From: Variovorax sp. 54
Lineage (GTDB): Bacteria > Pseudomonadota > Gammaproteobacteria > Burkholderiales > Burkholderiaceae_C
Length of the DNA stretch: 64,000 nt
Direction of reading: 5' to 3'
Assembly (NCBI RefSeq): GCF_002754375.1
Contig: NZ_PEFF01000001.1
Location: 496,001-560,000 of the forward strand
Made by a program: the position numbers and the translations under genes. How positions within the stretch are numbered: position 1 is the first letter of the stretch; the number at the start of each line of letters is the position of its first letter. This document shows positions 1-11,409 of the stretch, one piece after another. Under the pieces are notes generated by a model that made no database searches, was not told the DNA's origin, and was given only the letters and a program-made list of their open reading frames with translations.

Positions 1-425
1 TGCACGTCGCCGAAGCCCAGCTCGTAGAAGTCGACCAGCTTGGTGCCGTCGTGCATGCCCTCGGCCTTGTTGGCCGCCAGCACACAGGGCTTGCCGAGGC
101 GGCGCAGCTCGTTGGCGATGTCGTGGTCTTGCGCCGAGAGGCCTTCGCGGGCATCGACCACGAAGATCACGACGTCGGCTTCGGCCACGGCCTGCCGCGT
201 CTGCTTGGCCATCTCCTTGTAGATGCCGCTGCCGGCATCGGGCTCGAAGCCGCCGGTGTCGATCACGATGAACTCGTGCTTGCCCAGGCGGCCGTTGCCG
301 TAATGGCGGTCGCGCGTGAGGCCGGCGAAGTCGGCAACGATGGCGTCGCGCGTCTGGGTCAGGCGGTTGAAGAGCGTCGACTTGCCGACGTTGGGACGGC
401 CGACCAGGGCCACGACCGGCTTCAT
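1..425 (-). CDS. der: GTPase Der (EngA), C-terminally cut by the window edge
   Basis: Der is a tandem-domain GTPase needed for 50S ribosomal subunit assembly. Only the first 141 codons lie in the window; the gene continues to the left of base 1. Translated from an ATG at 425, the protein starts [20 protein letters not shown], which contains the G1 P-loop GRPNVGKST. It continues through a G2-like region ([11 protein letters not shown]) and G3 (DTGGFEP) to a G4-like NKAEG motif, all of the first GTPase domain. It is the last visible gene of the minus-strand series that begins at scpB. The start lies 66 bases downstream of the bamB stop, so co-transcription is likely. Identification is firm from the motifs. 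Confidence 0.95.
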   Translation of the reverse strand, partial: MKPVVALVGRPNVGKSTLFNRLTQTRDAIVADFAGLTRDRHYGNGRLGKHEFIVIDTGGFEPDAGSGIYKEMAKQTRQAVAEADVVIFVVDAREGLSAQDHDIANELRRLGKPCVLAANKAEGMHDGTKLVDFYELGFGDV

Positions 426-491
426 GGCCGGCCTTTCGATGGCGCGGTTTTCATGGTCGGGCCTTGGAAGTAAGAGAAAGACAAAAAATGA

Positions 492-1634
492 TTATTCAGG
501 GCGGTAACCGAAGACGCCGCCCTTGGCGGTCACGACGACCACCGTGTTGCCGGCCAGGACCGGCGTCACGGTGATGGCCGAGCCATCGGGGGTCACGCGG
601 TTGAGCAGTGCACCGTCTTCGCGCGACACGAAGTGCAGCGTGCCGGTGCTCTCACCGATGATCAGCGAACGGCCCACGGCCAGCGGCGCGGTCAGTTCGC
701 GGTTCTTCAGGCGGCTCATCTGCCAGGCGCGCTCGCCGTCGGCGCGGCGCCAGGCGGTGACGCTGCCATCGGATTCGGTGCCATAGAGAAAGCGCTCGTC
801 GCCGCTCACGCCATCGGCGCCCGAGGCCGGCTTGCTCCAGAGCAGCTGGCCGCGCAGGGTGTCGACGCAGCCGACGCTGGCGTAGTAGGCGCGTGCGCAG
901 ACGGTGTCGCCGTAGCGGCTCACGCTGCCGGTGAGGTCGACCAGGCGTTCCACGTCGTTGGTGCCGCGCGGCGCGGCGATGGGGGCTTCCCAGCGTGAGC
1001 TGCCGTTGCCGGGGTTCATGCCGACCAGTCGGCCGCCCAGACCGGCAACCAGCGTGTCGCCGACTGCGATCAGCACGCCCGACTTGCGCAGCACGAGGTT
1101 CTCGCCCGGGCGCTGCTGCTGCCACAGGCGGCGGCCGCTCTGGCCGTCCCAGGCGCTGACGCTGCGGTCGGCGGTCTGCACGAAGACGCGACGGCCGGCC
1201 ACCAGGGGTGCGGTGAAGGCCTGGGCCGACAGGCGCTGCTTCCACAGCACCTTGCCGTTTTCGATAGCCACCACTTCGTTGTTGGTGGTGACCACGGCCG
1301 TCAGCGAACCGTCGCTGCCGACACCGGCCGCCAACGGCGCACCGGCGCTGGCGCGCCAGGTCTCGCGACCGGCGCGGGCGTCGATGGCGACGATTGTGCC
1401 GTCGCTGCCTGCCACGGTCACGATGTCGCCGCTGACATCGGCGGTGAGCGGGAATTCAACGCCCGGAATCCGCACGTTCCAGACCTGGCGCACGCCCATC
1501 AGGGACGGGTTGGCCGGCAGCTCGGCGGGCTTGGGCTTGCCGGAACCCGAGCAGGCGGCCAGCAGCGCGACCAGAACAAGAGCAGAACCCGCGCGCAGCG
1601 CGGTCGATTCAGGCTTGAAACGCATGAAATTCAT
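492..1634 (-). CDS. bamB: Outer-membrane assembly lipoprotein BamB
   Basis: BamB is the beta-propeller lipoprotein of the BAM complex, which inserts beta-barrel proteins into the outer membrane. The 380-residue product has a lipoprotein signal peptide with lipobox LLAAC near residue 28. The rest is a series of PQQ-like propeller repeats, recognisable by recurring blades such as GSDGTIVAIDARAG and GRRLWQQQ. A second in-frame ATG lies three codons after the chosen start, and either could be used. The neighbours, a YfgM-like protein upstream and der downstream, are the usual partners of bamB in proteobacteria. bamD, another BAM lipoprotein, lies about 11 kb away in this window. Confidence 0.95.
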   Translation of the reverse strand: MNFMRFKPESTALRAGSALVLVALLAACSGSGKPKPAELPANPSLMGVRQVWNVRIPGVEFPLTADVSGDIVTVAGSDGTIVAIDARAGRETWRASAGAPLAAGVGSDGSLTAVVTTNNEVVAIENGKVLWKQRLSAQAFTAPLVAGRRVFVQTADRSVSAWDGQSGRRLWQQQRPGENLVLRKSGVLIAVGDTLVAGLGGRLVGMNPGNGSSRWEAPIAAPRGTNDVERLVDLTGSVSRYGDTVCARAYYASVGCVDTLRGQLLWSKPASGADGVSGDERFLYGTESDGSVTAWRRADGERAWQMSRLKNRELTAPLAVGRSLIIGESTGTLHFVSREDGALLNRVTPDGSAITVTPVLAGNTVVVVTAKGGVFGYRPE

Positions 1635-1646
1635 GGAGGTGTGCGG

Positions 1647-2339
1647 TCAGGAGTTCTTGGGGACGGCGGGCGTCACGGTGACGGTCGGCGCCAGGGTCTT
1701 CGGGTCGACACCGACCGCGTTGAGCTTGATCTCGACCAGTCGGCGGTAGTCCGAGCCGGCGCCGAGGCCGGTCCAGGCCTTGCGGTACTCGGCCTGTGCC
1801 TCGTCGCGCTTGCCTTGCGCCATGTAGATGTCGCCCTTGCGGTCGGCCACCAGCGGTTCGAATTCGGTCGGCACCTTGCCGTCGAGTTGCTTGAGCGCGT
1901 CGTCGTAAGACTTGGCATCGAGCAGTTCGGCTGCGAGCCGCAGCTTGGCGATGGCCTGGTAGCCCGGGTCGACGGCGTTCTGCGCGACCCAGCCCAACGC
2001 CGCGCGCGAGCCGTCGGCATTGCCCTTGTCGAACAGCGTCTTGGCGACCAGCAGGCCGGCCTGCTGTGCGTAAGCGGTGCCTGCGAAGCGCTCCTTCATG
2101 TCGGTCATCACGCGCTGGATGCGCTCGACGTCGCCGGACTGCGTGCTGCGCTCGACCTCGTCATAAAGGGCTGCGGCCTGGGCTGCCTTGGTGCGCTGGT
2201 AGTACTGCCAGCCGTTCCAGGCCACGAAGGCGCCGGCGACGAGCAGCACGGCCCAGGTGATCAGGGTGCCGTAGGTGTTCCAGAAATGCTTGAGCTGGTC
2301 GAGCTGTTCCTGTTCTTCGAGGTCGAGATGGGTGGCCAT
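1647..2339 (-). CDS. YfgM-like membrane-anchored tetratricopeptide protein
   Basis: The 230-residue protein has a short cytoplasmic N-terminus rich in Glu and Gln, a single membrane segment at about residues 25-45 (ITWAVLLVAGAFVAW), and a periplasmic helical TPR-like domain. This is the layout of YfgM, an ancillary SecYEG translocon protein that works with periplasmic chaperones. The length is slightly above the roughly 206 residues of E. coli YfgM. It sits between hisS and bamB, as in many proteobacteria, with gaps of 6 and 12 bases, which indicates one transcript. The C-terminal tail (TLAPTVTVTPAVPKNS) looks unstructured. Family membership is sure; the molecular role is inferred from family and context. 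Confidence 0.88.
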   Translation of the reverse strand: MATHLDLEEQEQLDQLKHFWNTYGTLITWAVLLVAGAFVAWNGWQYYQRTKAAQAAALYDEVERSTQSGDVERIQRVMTDMKERFAGTAYAQQAGLLVAKTLFDKGNADGSRAALGWVAQNAVDPGYQAIAKLRLAAELLDAKSYDDALKQLDGKVPTEFEPLVADRKGDIYMAQGKRDEAQAEYRKAWTGLGAGSDYRRLVEIKLNAVGVDPKTLAPTVTVTPAVPKNS

Positions 2340-2345
2340 GCGCTG

Positions 2346-3656
2346 TCAGAGGTTGGGAGCCGGCGATTGTAGGGTGGCGGCCCAGGTGGTCACTTCAGCA
2401 AGTGAACGGGCGGACTGCGCAACGCTGGCGTCGCGCAAGGCCTTGAGAGTCACTTCACCGCGTGCAAGTTCATCGGCGCCGAAGATCAGGGCATAGGCGG
2501 CGCCGCTGGCGTCCGCCTTTCGCATCTGTGCCTTGAAGCTCGCCAGGCCTTCGGCCGTGCTGGCATGCATCTGCACGCGCACGCCGGTTTCGCGCAGCTG
2601 CTGCAAGGCCCGCAGCACGACGGGCATCGAGGCGGCGTCGGGCACGATGGCATAGACGTCGGGCACCGGTGCGGGCACTTCAGCGCCCTGCTCCTTCAGC
2701 AGGTCGAGCACGCGCTCGACGCCGATGGCCCAGCCCACGGCGGGCGCCGGCTTGCCGCCGATCTGGGCGATGAGGTCGTCGTAGCGGCCGCCAGCACACA
2801 CCGTGCCCTGCGCACCGAGGCGGTCGGTCACGAACTCGAACACCGTGAGGTTGTAGTAATCGAGCCCACGCACGAGGCGCGGATTGATCGTGAAAGCGAT
2901 GTCGTTGGCCTTGAGGATGGCTTGCACCCCCTCGAAGTGCGCCAGCGATTCCGCGCCCAGGAAGTCGATCAGCTTCGGGGCCGACTCGACCACCTCTTTC
3001 ATCGCCGGATTCTTCGTGTCGAGGATACGCAGCGGGTTGCTGTGCAGACGGCGCTTGCCGTCCTCGTCGAGCTTGTCGGCGTGCTGCTCGAAGTGAGCGA
3101 TAAGCTGGGCGCGGTGCAGCGCGCGCTCGGCCGGCTGGCCCAGGCTGTTGAGTTCCAGGCGCACGTCGGTCAGGCCGATGGCCTTCCACAGCGCGGTGGC
3201 CAGCAGGATCAGTTCGGCGTCGACATCGGGTCCCGCAAAGCCGAGCGCCTCGGCGCCGATCTGGTGGAACTGGCGGAAGCGCCCGCGCTGCGGCTTTTCG
3301 CGGCGGAACATCGGGCCCGTGTACCACAGGCGCTTGGGCCCCTCGTAGAGCATGTTGTGCTCGATCACGGCGCGCACGAGGCCGGCGGTGTTCTCCGGGC
3401 GCATCGCCAGATGCTCGGCCTGCCCATGTTTGTCCGAGCGGTCTTCGAAGGCGTACATCTCCTTCTCGACGATGTCCGTCACTTCGCCGATGCCGCGCAC
3501 GAACAGCGCCGTGTGCTCCAGGATCGGGGTGCGGACATTGCGGTACGCATAGCGCCCCATCAGGTCGCGCACGATGGCTTCGAGCCATTCCCAGCGCGCC
3601 GATTCGGGCGGCAATATGTCGTTCATGCCTTTGACGGCATTCAGTTTTTCAGCCAT
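2346..3656 (-). CDS. hisS: Histidyl-tRNA synthetase
   Basis: This class II aminoacyl-tRNA synthetase charges tRNA-His. The 436 residues include the class II motifs ([16 protein letters not shown] and the motif-2 region [19 protein letters not shown]), the histidine-specific [15 protein letters not shown] segment, and a C-terminal anticodon-binding domain ending in [11 protein letters not shown]. The length is typical for the bacterial enzyme. It starts 15 bases after the ispG stop and ends 6 bases before the YfgM-like gene, so it is part of the same minus-strand operon. No leader peptide or T-box is visible, as expected for an internal gene. Confidence 0.97.
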   Translation of the reverse strand: MAEKLNAVKGMNDILPPESARWEWLEAIVRDLMGRYAYRNVRTPILEHTALFVRGIGEVTDIVEKEMYAFEDRSDKHGQAEHLAMRPENTAGLVRAVIEHNMLYEGPKRLWYTGPMFRREKPQRGRFRQFHQIGAEALGFAGPDVDAELILLATALWKAIGLTDVRLELNSLGQPAERALHRAQLIAHFEQHADKLDEDGKRRLHSNPLRILDTKNPAMKEVVESAPKLIDFLGAESLAHFEGVQAILKANDIAFTINPRLVRGLDYYNLTVFEFVTDRLGAQGTVCAGGRYDDLIAQIGGKPAPAVGWAIGVERVLDLLKEQGAEVPAPVPDVYAIVPDAASMPVVLRALQQLRETGVRVQMHASTAEGLASFKAQMRKADASGAAYALIFGADELARGEVTLKALRDASVAQSARSLAEVTTWAATLQSPAPNL

Positions 3657-3671
3657 GGATCTGCGGAGGTG

Positions 3672-4948
<1,277 letters not shown>

Positions 4949-4952
<4 letters not shown>

Positions 4953-5875
4953 GATTTCACCTCGAAACGCGCCACGCCGCCCCCGCGGGTGACAGGCTTC
5001 AGATCGTAGGGCTTTCCGTTCACTTGCACATCGACGGCCGATGCGCGCCCGATCACCACGGACAGCGGCAGCGTGCCAGACAGTCCGACGGTTTCGCCGA
5101 CCTGCAGGCTGCGGCGCAGCAACTGCTTGCCGCCGGCTTCGGTGACAGTGACCCAGCACTCCTCGCGCGCCACGAGGACGAGCTGCTGGCTGCTGGCGGT
5201 GCTGGTGTTGGCGACGGCTGCCGCGGGGGCGGAAGCCGGGGCGGTTGGCACGGCGGCTACTACGCCAGCAGCCGGTGCGGCGCCCGCCGGGCCGGTCGGC
5301 GCCACAGCCTGCGTCGGCACGGACTCCGAGACGCCGCCCTGATCGGCGGGCGGCATGACCTCGGCATCGTTCTTTGCGGTCAGCCGCGCGACGGAGGCGC
5401 CGATCTGGTCGAACGCCGACTGCGGCATCCAGAACAGCACGCCGGCGCCGATGAGCAACAGCACCACAACCGTCAGCAGCGCGCGCGACGGCAGGCCGCC
5501 GGAACGCCCACCGCTCCAGCGCGGCGTGTCGGAGACCACGCGAGCATTCAGCGTGCGATTGGTTTCTGCCAACGGCGCGCGTTGCGCACCCGGCAGCTTG
5601 GCCAGCACAGGCGCCGGATCGATGCGCAGTGCACGGCACACGCTGCTGGCCAGGGCCCGGGCAAACACCGGGTCGGGCAGCGAGGCGATGTCGTCAGCTT
5701 CGAGCGCGAGCAGTTTTTGCGGCGGCACCTTGAGTGCCGCAGCCACCATCTCGATGTGCAGGCCATGCGCTTCACGCGCCTCGCGCAGCATGTCGCCAGC
5801 CGTCTTGTGCGCGACGTCGCCTTCTGCCAGCGGCAGCGCCGCGGACGTCCCGAACTCCGAAACCCGTTCAGTCAT
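4949..5875 (-). CDS. rodZ: RodZ-like cytoskeletal HTH membrane protein
   Basis: RodZ links MreB filaments to the inner membrane and the cell-wall synthesis machinery. The 308-residue protein starts at an ATG that overlaps the end of pilF by 8 bases. Residues about 30-95 form the HTH_25 domain ([20 protein letters not shown] and [20 protein letters not shown]). A single membrane segment ([17 protein letters not shown]) follows, then a periplasmic Ala/Pro-rich linker, and a C-terminal DUF4115 domain beginning near [18 protein letters not shown]. The frame is open upstream of this start, but that extension has no family similarity. The stop overlaps the GTG start of ispG. Confidence 0.92.
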
Positions 5876-6719
5876 TGAAATTCCCGCGCTCGTACGCCAT
5901 TGCCTCCCGCGATTGAGGGAAACGTCGTTGCAGTTGACCGCCCAGCTGCGCGACAGCCTCGCGGTTGTTGAGCTGCCGTTCGATCTTGATGCCGAGCCAC
6001 AGCGTCTCGGCATTGGCCGACGGGCTGTTGTTGACACGGCGGACGTAGAACTGCGCACGCGACCATTCTTCGCGTTGCGCCAGCACCGAGGCCAAGTTGA
6101 AGCCGACCACCGGATTGCCGGCGTCGAGCTCGTAGGCCTGCAGGAGGCTGCGCTCGGCTTGCTGCCGCTGACCGGCCTTGAGCTCGCAGACCCCTTGGGT
6201 CATGAGCGTCTTGGCGCGGTCGGTGTAGCTGGGCACGGCCAATGCCGCGGCGAACTGTTGCGCGGCGTCGCCGTAGCGGCTCTGTTGGCACAGCAGCCAG
6301 CCGTAGTTGTGGCGCGTGTTGGCATCGCGCGGATTGATCGCGACCGCGCGGCGGAAGCTGTCTTCGGCCTGGGCCGCATCCTCGAGCCGCATGTAGACCA
6401 CCCCGCGCAGGTTGTAGGCGTCGGCGTAACCCGGGTCGATGGCCAGCACCTGCTTGAGCTCTTCGAGGGCGACCGAAGTCTGGCCCTGTTCGAAGTAGCC
6501 GGCGGCCAGCTCCATCCGCAGACGGGCACGCCGGCGGTTGTTTTCGTCGACGTCGGTGACGACACTGGTGCCGCTGTCGGCCCCACTGCCGACAAGCCCG
6601 GTGGTGGTGGTTCGCGTGTTGACGCAGCCCGCGAGAAGAAGCACCACGGCGACGCTCGCGATTCCTGCGCTCAGCACTCGCTGCGCGCTCGCGGTCGTCG
6701 TCGGTAAGGCCATGCTCAT
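5868..6719 (-). CDS. pilF: Type IV pilus biogenesis/stability lipoprotein PilF (PilW)
   Basis: PilF is an outer-membrane TPR lipoprotein that helps PilQ secretin multimerise. The 283-residue product has a signal peptide with lipobox LLLAGC, then a low-complexity Thr/Gly segment, then about six TPR units such as YADAYNLRGVVYMRLEDAAQ and PRDANTRHNYGWLLCQQSRY. The ATG at 6719 (MSMALP) lies 4 bases after the rlmN stop; a second ATG two codons later is possible. The rlmN-pilF-rodZ-ispG-hisS order is conserved in many proteobacteria, which strengthens the call. Confidence 0.9.
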   Translation of the reverse strand: MSMALPTTTASAQRVLSAGIASVAVVLLLAGCVNTRTTTTGLVGSGADSGTSVVTDVDENNRRRARLRMELAAGYFEQGQTSVALEELKQVLAIDPGYADAYNLRGVVYMRLEDAAQAEDSFRRAVAINPRDANTRHNYGWLLCQQSRYGDAAQQFAAALAVPSYTDRAKTLMTQGVCELKAGQRQQAERSLLQAYELDAGNPVVGFNLASVLAQREEWSRAQFYVRRVNNSPSANAETLWLGIKIERQLNNREAVAQLGGQLQRRFPQSREAMAYERGNFND

Positions 6720-6723
6720 TGCG

Positions 6724-7893
6724 TCAATGCTCCTGGGGAACGGTTGGTTTGGGGGTCTTGGCGCGGGGCGGGTGCAGAACGACGGGGCGCTCGGCCACCG
6801 CCGCACGGCGCTGGGCCATGCGTTCGGCCGCACGGGTGCGGTCTTTCACGTCGCCAGCGAGTTGTCCGCAGGCGGCGTCGATGTCGTCACCGCGCGTCTT
6901 GCGCACGGTGGTCACGAGGCCCGCTTCGCTCAGCGTGCGGGCAAAGGCCAGCACGCGCGCTTGCGGCGAGCGCAGCAGGCCCGACGCCGGAAACGGGTTG
7001 AATGGAATCAGGTTGAACTTGCACGAGACCCCATGGGTGCGCACGAGTTCGATCAGTTGCCGCGCATGCTCGGGCTGGTCGTTGACGCCATCGAGCATGC
7101 AGTATTCGAAGGTGATGAAATCGCGCGGCGCATGCACGAGGTAGCGCTTGCAGGCCTCGAGCAGTTCGGCGATCGGGTACTTGCGATTAAGCGGCACGAG
7201 GTCGTCGCGCAGCGCATCGTTCGGCGCATGCAAAGAGACGGCCATGGCCACGGCGCAATCGGTGCCCAGGCGGTCGATCATCGGCACCACGCCGGAGGTC
7301 GATACCGTGACACGGCGACGCGACAGCCCGTAGGCGTTGTCGTCGAGCATGGTGCGCAATGCGGGCACCAGCGCCGAGTAGTTCTGCAGCGGCTCGCCCA
7401 TGCCCATCATCACCACGTTGGAGATGACGCGCTCGCTGCGCTTCAGGTGCTTGCGCAGGAAGTGCTCGGCGAACCAGAGCTGGGCGACGATTTCGCCCGT
7501 GGTGAGGTTGCGGCTGAAGCCCTGATGCCCGGTCGAGCAAAAGCGGCAGCCCACGGCGCAACCGGCCTGCGACGACACGCACAGCGTGCCGCGATCGTCT
7601 TCGGGAATGAACACGGCCTCGACCGCATCACCGCCGCCGACGTCGAACAGCCACTTGATCGTGCCGTCCTTGGATTCATGCTGCGTGAGGACCGACAGGG
7701 CCTCCACGCGCGCGGTGGTCGCGAGTTTCTCGCGCAGCGACTTCGCCAGATCGGTCATCTGGGTGAAGTCGCTGGCGCCACGCTGGTGGATCCAGCGAAA
7801 CAGCTGCGTGGCGCGGAATTTTTTCTCGCCGAGTTTTTCGCAGAACGCAGCCAGCCCGTCGAGATCGAATTCGAGCAGATTGGCTGTGGTCAT
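6724..7893 (-). CDS. rlmN: Dual-specificity 23S rRNA/tRNA adenine C2-methyltransferase RlmN
   Basis: RlmN is a radical-SAM enzyme that methylates A2503 of 23S rRNA and A37 of some tRNAs. The radical-SAM cysteine triplet is seen in [11 protein letters not shown]. The family motifs [28 protein letters not shown], and the [19 protein letters not shown] segment are also present, along with the late catalytic cysteine in [14 protein letters not shown]. The protein is 389 residues, a little longer than E. coli RlmN because of a Pro/Arg-rich tail ([20 protein letters not shown]). It lies 21 bases after ndk and directly before pilF. Confidence 0.96.
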   Translation of the reverse strand: MTTANLLEFDLDGLAAFCEKLGEKKFRATQLFRWIHQRGASDFTQMTDLAKSLREKLATTARVEALSVLTQHESKDGTIKWLFDVGGGDAVEAVFIPEDDRGTLCVSSQAGCAVGCRFCSTGHQGFSRNLTTGEIVAQLWFAEHFLRKHLKRSERVISNVVMMGMGEPLQNYSALVPALRTMLDDNAYGLSRRRVTVSTSGVVPMIDRLGTDCAVAMAVSLHAPNDALRDDLVPLNRKYPIAELLEACKRYLVHAPRDFITFEYCMLDGVNDQPEHARQLIELVRTHGVSCKFNLIPFNPFPASGLLRSPQARVLAFARTLSEAGLVTTVRKTRGDDIDAACGQLAGDVKDRTRAAERMAQRRAAVAERPVVLHPPRAKTPKPTVPQEH

Positions 7894-7914
7894 GAATTCA
7901 GGCGAGAAACGGCT

Positions 7915-8340
7915 TCAGCGTGCGTAGACGTTGAGGCCGGCGAAGAAGAAAGCGACTTCGGCGGCAGCCGTTTCGGGCGCGTCCGAGCCGTGAACGGCGT
8001 TGGCGTCGATGCTGTCGGCGAAGTCGGCGCGGATGGTGCCGGCGGCTGCCTTCTTCGGGTCCGTGGCACCCATCAGGTCACGGTTCTTGGCGATGGCGTT
8101 CTCGCCTTCGAGTGCTTGCACGAACACGGGGCCCGAGATCATGAACTCGACGAGGTCCTTGAAGAAGGGACGCTCCTTGTGCACCGAGTAGAACTGCTCG
8201 GCTTCGTTGCGCGACAGGTGCACCAGCTTGGCGGCGACAACCTTGAGGCCGGCAGCCTCGAAGCGGGAAACGATCTTGCCGATGACGTTCTTGGCGACGG
8301 CGTCGGGCTTGATGATGGAAAGGGTACGTTCGATAGCCAT
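7915..8340 (-). CDS. ndk: Nucleoside diphosphate kinase
   Basis: Ndk transfers the gamma-phosphate of ATP to other nucleoside diphosphates through a phosphohistidine. The 141-residue protein begins [20 protein letters not shown]. The catalytic histidine is residue 117 in the NAVHGSD motif. The start has a good ribosome site: AGGAAG lies about 6 bases before the ATG on the minus strand. The 152 bases between this start and the rluB stop may hold a separate promoter. I see AT-rich hexamers there but no pair close to the sigma-70 consensus. Confidence 0.97.
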   Translation of the reverse strand: MAIERTLSIIKPDAVAKNVIGKIVSRFEAAGLKVVAAKLVHLSRNEAEQFYSVHKERPFFKDLVEFMISGPVFVQALEGENAIAKNRDLMGATDPKKAAAGTIRADFADSIDANAVHGSDAPETAAAEVAFFFAGLNVYAR

Positions 8341-8492
8341 TGAAATGCTTCCTGAGCTTTGATTTTGAAGTGTTTTGTCACAACTGCAGCGAATTTGTTT
8401 CGCGGCCCGTCGACAAAGCCTCTGATTTTAACCGGCGCGACCTGCGGGATTGGTGAAAACCCCGCGAAAGGCCGCGCTCCGACGGCTGGCTT

Positions 8493-10349
8493 TCAGCGTC
8501 CGCGGCGGCGACTGCCGGCCGGGCCGCCGAAGCCACCACCGCCTTGCGAGCCGCCGCCACCGCCGCGACGTCCCGGGCCGCCGCGTTGCTCCTTGCGCTG
8601 GCGCGAGAAGCTGTCGGCACCGATGTAGCCGAGCGAGGTCTTCATCGGATCGGGCTGGTTGGCAGCACCGCCGCCACCACCGCCGCCACTTGGCGCCCGG
8701 TTGCCGCCACCGCCCTGCCCTTGCCCCTGGCCGCCCTGACGGTTGCCAGGACCCGCGTTGCCGCGGCGCCCCTGCTGCGGCGGACCGCCGTTGCCGTTGC
8801 CCCGATTCGGGCCACCGCGCCCTCCACGCTCACCGCGCGGCGGACGACCGTCGCCCAGCGGACTCGGGATCGGTGCTTCGCCGCGTGCTTCACGCGGCTG
8901 ACCGCCCCCCATGCTGCCGTTGTTGTTGCGGTTGTTGTTGTTGCCACGGCGCTTCTTGTTCCGGCCGTTGCGACCGCCGCCCTCCGGACCACCGGGGCCA
9001 CGTTGCTGCTGCGGGGCCGGTCGCGCCTGCGCGCCGCCCGAGGCCTGGAACAGCGCTTGAATGTCGCGCTCGTCGAGTTCCATCCAGGCACCGCGCTTGA
9101 GACCGCGCGGCAGCACCATCGCGCCGTAGCGGATGCGGATCAGCCGGCTGACCGCATGGCCCACCGACTCGAACAGGCGGCGCACTTCGCGGTTGCGGCC
9201 TTCGGAAATGGTCACGCGGTACCAGCAGTTGGAGCCTTCGCCGCCCCCGTCTTCGATGGTGCCGAACTGCGCCATGCCGTCGTCCAGGCGCACGCCCTCG
9301 AGCAGCTTTTTCTTTTCTTCGGCGGTGAGCGCGCCCAGCACGCGCACCGCGTACTCACGCTCCAGGCCGAAGCGCGGGTGCATGAGCTGGTTGGCCAGAT
9401 CGCCGGAGCTGCTGAACAGCAGCAGGCCTTCGGTGTTCAGGTCGAGCCGGCCGACCGATTGCCACTTGCCCTGCTGCAGACGCGGGAGCTTGCGGAACAC
9501 GGTCGGGCGGTTCTGCGGATCGTCGTGCGTGACGACCTCGCCCACAGGCTTGTGGTACGCGATCACGCGCGGCGGCGGCGGTGCGATACGGTAGCGGATC
9601 GGCTTGCCGTTGATCTTGACCTGGTCGCCGTACTGGATGCGCTGGCCGATATGGGCCGGCTCGTTGTTGACGGAGATGCGACCCTGCAGGATCAGCTGTT
9701 CCATCTCGAGGCGCGAACCGAGGCCGGCCTGCGCCAGCACCTTGTGCAGCTTGGGCGAATCGGCTTCGGGTAGCAGCACGCGCTTGAGCGGCGGCACCTC
9801 GGGGCTCTCTTCGTCGGCGTCGAACTGGCCGGAAATGACGTCGGAGAAACGGATCGGCTCGGTCGGCGGCGCGTTGCGCTGCTCGCGTTCGGCGGCGCGG
9901 CGGGCGCGGTCGAGGTCGTCTTCCTCTTCGTCGGGCTCGTCTTCCTCGTCGTCTTCGTCATCCCCACGGTCGTCGTCCTCGTCCTCATCGGACGCCTGAG
10001 GACGCCGCGCTTCGACGGGTGCCGGCTCGTCTTCCTCGGTCGTCGCTGCTTCAGCAACCACGGGGGCCGCATCGGGCTCTACCGTCGCGGGAGCTTCGGC
10101 CGCAGGCGCGACTTCCGCCGCGCTCGCCGGTTGCTCATCGGCAGCCAGCGCCTCGATCACCTTCTTCTTGCGGGGTGCACGCGGCTTCTTCGGCGCTTCC
10201 TCGGCCTCGGCCCCTGCTGGCTCTGCGGGCGCAGCAACGGATTCAACAGCAACTTCCGTCACCTTCTTGGGCGTGGCTGGCCGCTTCCGCTTCTTGACTT
10301 CGGGTTCGACCGGCAGCATCGCTGCGTCGTCGGTGTCGGATGAGCTCAT
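8493..10349 (-). CDS. rluB: 23S rRNA pseudouridine synthase RluB with long low-complexity tails
   Basis: RluB isomerises U2605 of 23S rRNA. Of 618 residues, only the middle part (about 195-440) is the enzyme: an S4 RNA-binding domain ([20 protein letters not shown]) followed by the RsuA/RluB catalytic domain with the catalytic Asp in [18 protein letters not shown]. About 190 residues precede it, first Ala/Pro/Lys-rich, then strongly acidic (runs of Asp and Glu). About 180 residues follow it, dominated by Gly, Arg, Asn and Gln. Such tails suggest RNA or ribosome contacts and disorder, but this is inference. The ATG overlaps the scpB stop in an ATGA junction, so the two are translationally coupled. 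Confidence 0.92.
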   Translation of the reverse strand: MSSSDTDDAAMLPVEPEVKKRKRPATPKKVTEVAVESVAAPAEPAGAEAEEAPKKPRAPRKKKVIEALAADEQPASAAEVAPAAEAPATVEPDAAPVVAEAATTEEDEPAPVEARRPQASDEDEDDDRGDDEDDEEDEPDEEEDDLDRARRAAEREQRNAPPTEPIRFSDVISGQFDADEESPEVPPLKRVLLPEADSPKLHKVLAQAGLGSRLEMEQLILQGRISVNNEPAHIGQRIQYGDQVKINGKPIRYRIAPPPPRVIAYHKPVGEVVTHDDPQNRPTVFRKLPRLQQGKWQSVGRLDLNTEGLLLFSSSGDLANQLMHPRFGLEREYAVRVLGALTAEEKKKLLEGVRLDDGMAQFGTIEDGGGEGSNCWYRVTISEGRNREVRRLFESVGHAVSRLIRIRYGAMVLPRGLKRGAWMELDERDIQALFQASGGAQARPAPQQQRGPGGPEGGGRNGRNKKRRGNNNNRNNNGSMGGGQPREARGEAPIPSPLGDGRPPRGERGGRGGPNRGNGNGGPPQQGRRGNAGPGNRQGGQGQGQGGGGNRAPSGGGGGGGAANQPDPMKTSLGYIGADSFSRQRKEQRGGPGRRGGGGGSQGGGGFGGPAGSRRRGR

Positions 10350-11281
10350 GGGGTTTTTCCGGGAGAAACAGCGGGGGGGTCGTGGGGGTCGGTCTCGTCC
10401 GCTGCGGGGGACGGGACCTCAGATTCGGGTTCTTCGGGCGCGGCGGCCACTTCGGGTTCGGCGGGCGGCTCACCGGCGTCTGGCTCGGGCGCGGGCGGCG
10501 CCTCGTCGACAGGCGCGACGGCCTCGCCGCTTTCGGTGATCGCCACCACCTCTTCGGCGAATTCCGCCGCGTCGGTCGAGACGACCTCGGCCAGCTCAGC
10601 CGACTCGGGCGGCACATCGACTATGGCGAGTTCGGGCTGCACGCCTTCTTCGGCCACGGGCGCTGCAGCTTCTGCAGCAGCCTCGTCCGCCGCGTCGATG
10701 TCGTCCATCGGCAGCCCCGGCTGGTCGCCCGCGGCCTGCTGGAGCGCATCAACCAGCGCGGCCTGCTGCGCGGGCGTCTCCACCAGCGGCAACTGGTCGA
10801 GCGAGGCCAGCCCCAGGTCGTCGAGAAACTGGCGGGTGGTTGCATAGAGCCCGGGCCGGCCGACCGTTTCGCGGTGGCCGATCACCTCGACCCAGCCGCG
10901 GTCTTCGAGCTGCTTCAGGATCAGCGAGTTGATCGTGACGCCGCGGATGTCTTCCATGTCGCCGCGCGTGGCCGGCTGCCGGTAGGCAATGATGGCCAGC
11001 GTTTCGAGCGCGGCACGCGTGTAGCGCGGCGGCTTTTCGGGATGCAGGCGATCGAGGGCATCGCGCATCTCGGGCCGGCTCTGGAAACGCCAGCCGCTGC
11101 CGACGCTCACCAGCTCCAGGCCGCGTTGCGCCCAGTCTTCCTGCAGTTCGAGCAACAGCACCTTGATGGTGTCCACGCCCAGCTCGTCGTCGAACAGCAC
11201 GCGCATGTCGCGCACCGGCAGCGGCTGGCTCGAACAGATCAAGGCGGTTTCGAGAATGCGCTTGGCATCCGCCGTATTCAT
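10346..11281 (-). CDS. scpB: Segregation and condensation protein B with acidic C-terminal extension
   Basis: ScpB is the kleisin-associated winged-helix partner of SMC-ScpA in chromosome condensation. The ATG at 11281 gives [20 protein letters not shown], a typical ScpB N-terminus. The motif-rich core ([20 protein letters not shown] and [20 protein letters not shown]) ends near residue 180. The remaining 130 or so residues are Ala, Pro and Glu-rich with no recognisable domain, which makes this protein much longer than the family norm of about 200. The frame is open upstream to 11368, but that part has no family similarity. The stop overlaps the rluB start by four bases. scpA is not in the window. 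Confidence 0.92.
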   Translation of the reverse strand: MNTADAKRILETALICSSQPLPVRDMRVLFDDELGVDTIKVLLLELQEDWAQRGLELVSVGSGWRFQSRPEMRDALDRLHPEKPPRYTRAALETLAIIAYRQPATRGDMEDIRGVTINSLILKQLEDRGWVEVIGHRETVGRPGLYATTRQFLDDLGLASLDQLPLVETPAQQAALVDALQQAAGDQPGLPMDDIDAADEAAAEAAAPVAEEGVQPELAIVDVPPESAELAEVVSTDAAEFAEEVVAITESGEAVAPVDEAPPAPEPDAGEPPAEPEVAAAPEEPESEVPSPAADETDPHDPPAVSPGKTP

Positions 11282-11409
11282 GGTTCGCGGTATCCGGAAA
11301 AAGGCGCCTGGCGACGCTTGTTCAGATGGATGGAAGGGGTAGGCGTTGCCGGCACGCGGCGAGTGCAACGCAAGGCCGGCATCGGGTGGCCGGCGCGGCC
11401 CTCGGGCCG

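Noticed and set aside
8650..9060. Apparent DNA repeats of GCC/ACC triplets
   Set aside because: They are the Gly/Arg/Asn-rich coding region of the RluB C-terminal tail, not tandem repeats of constant unit.
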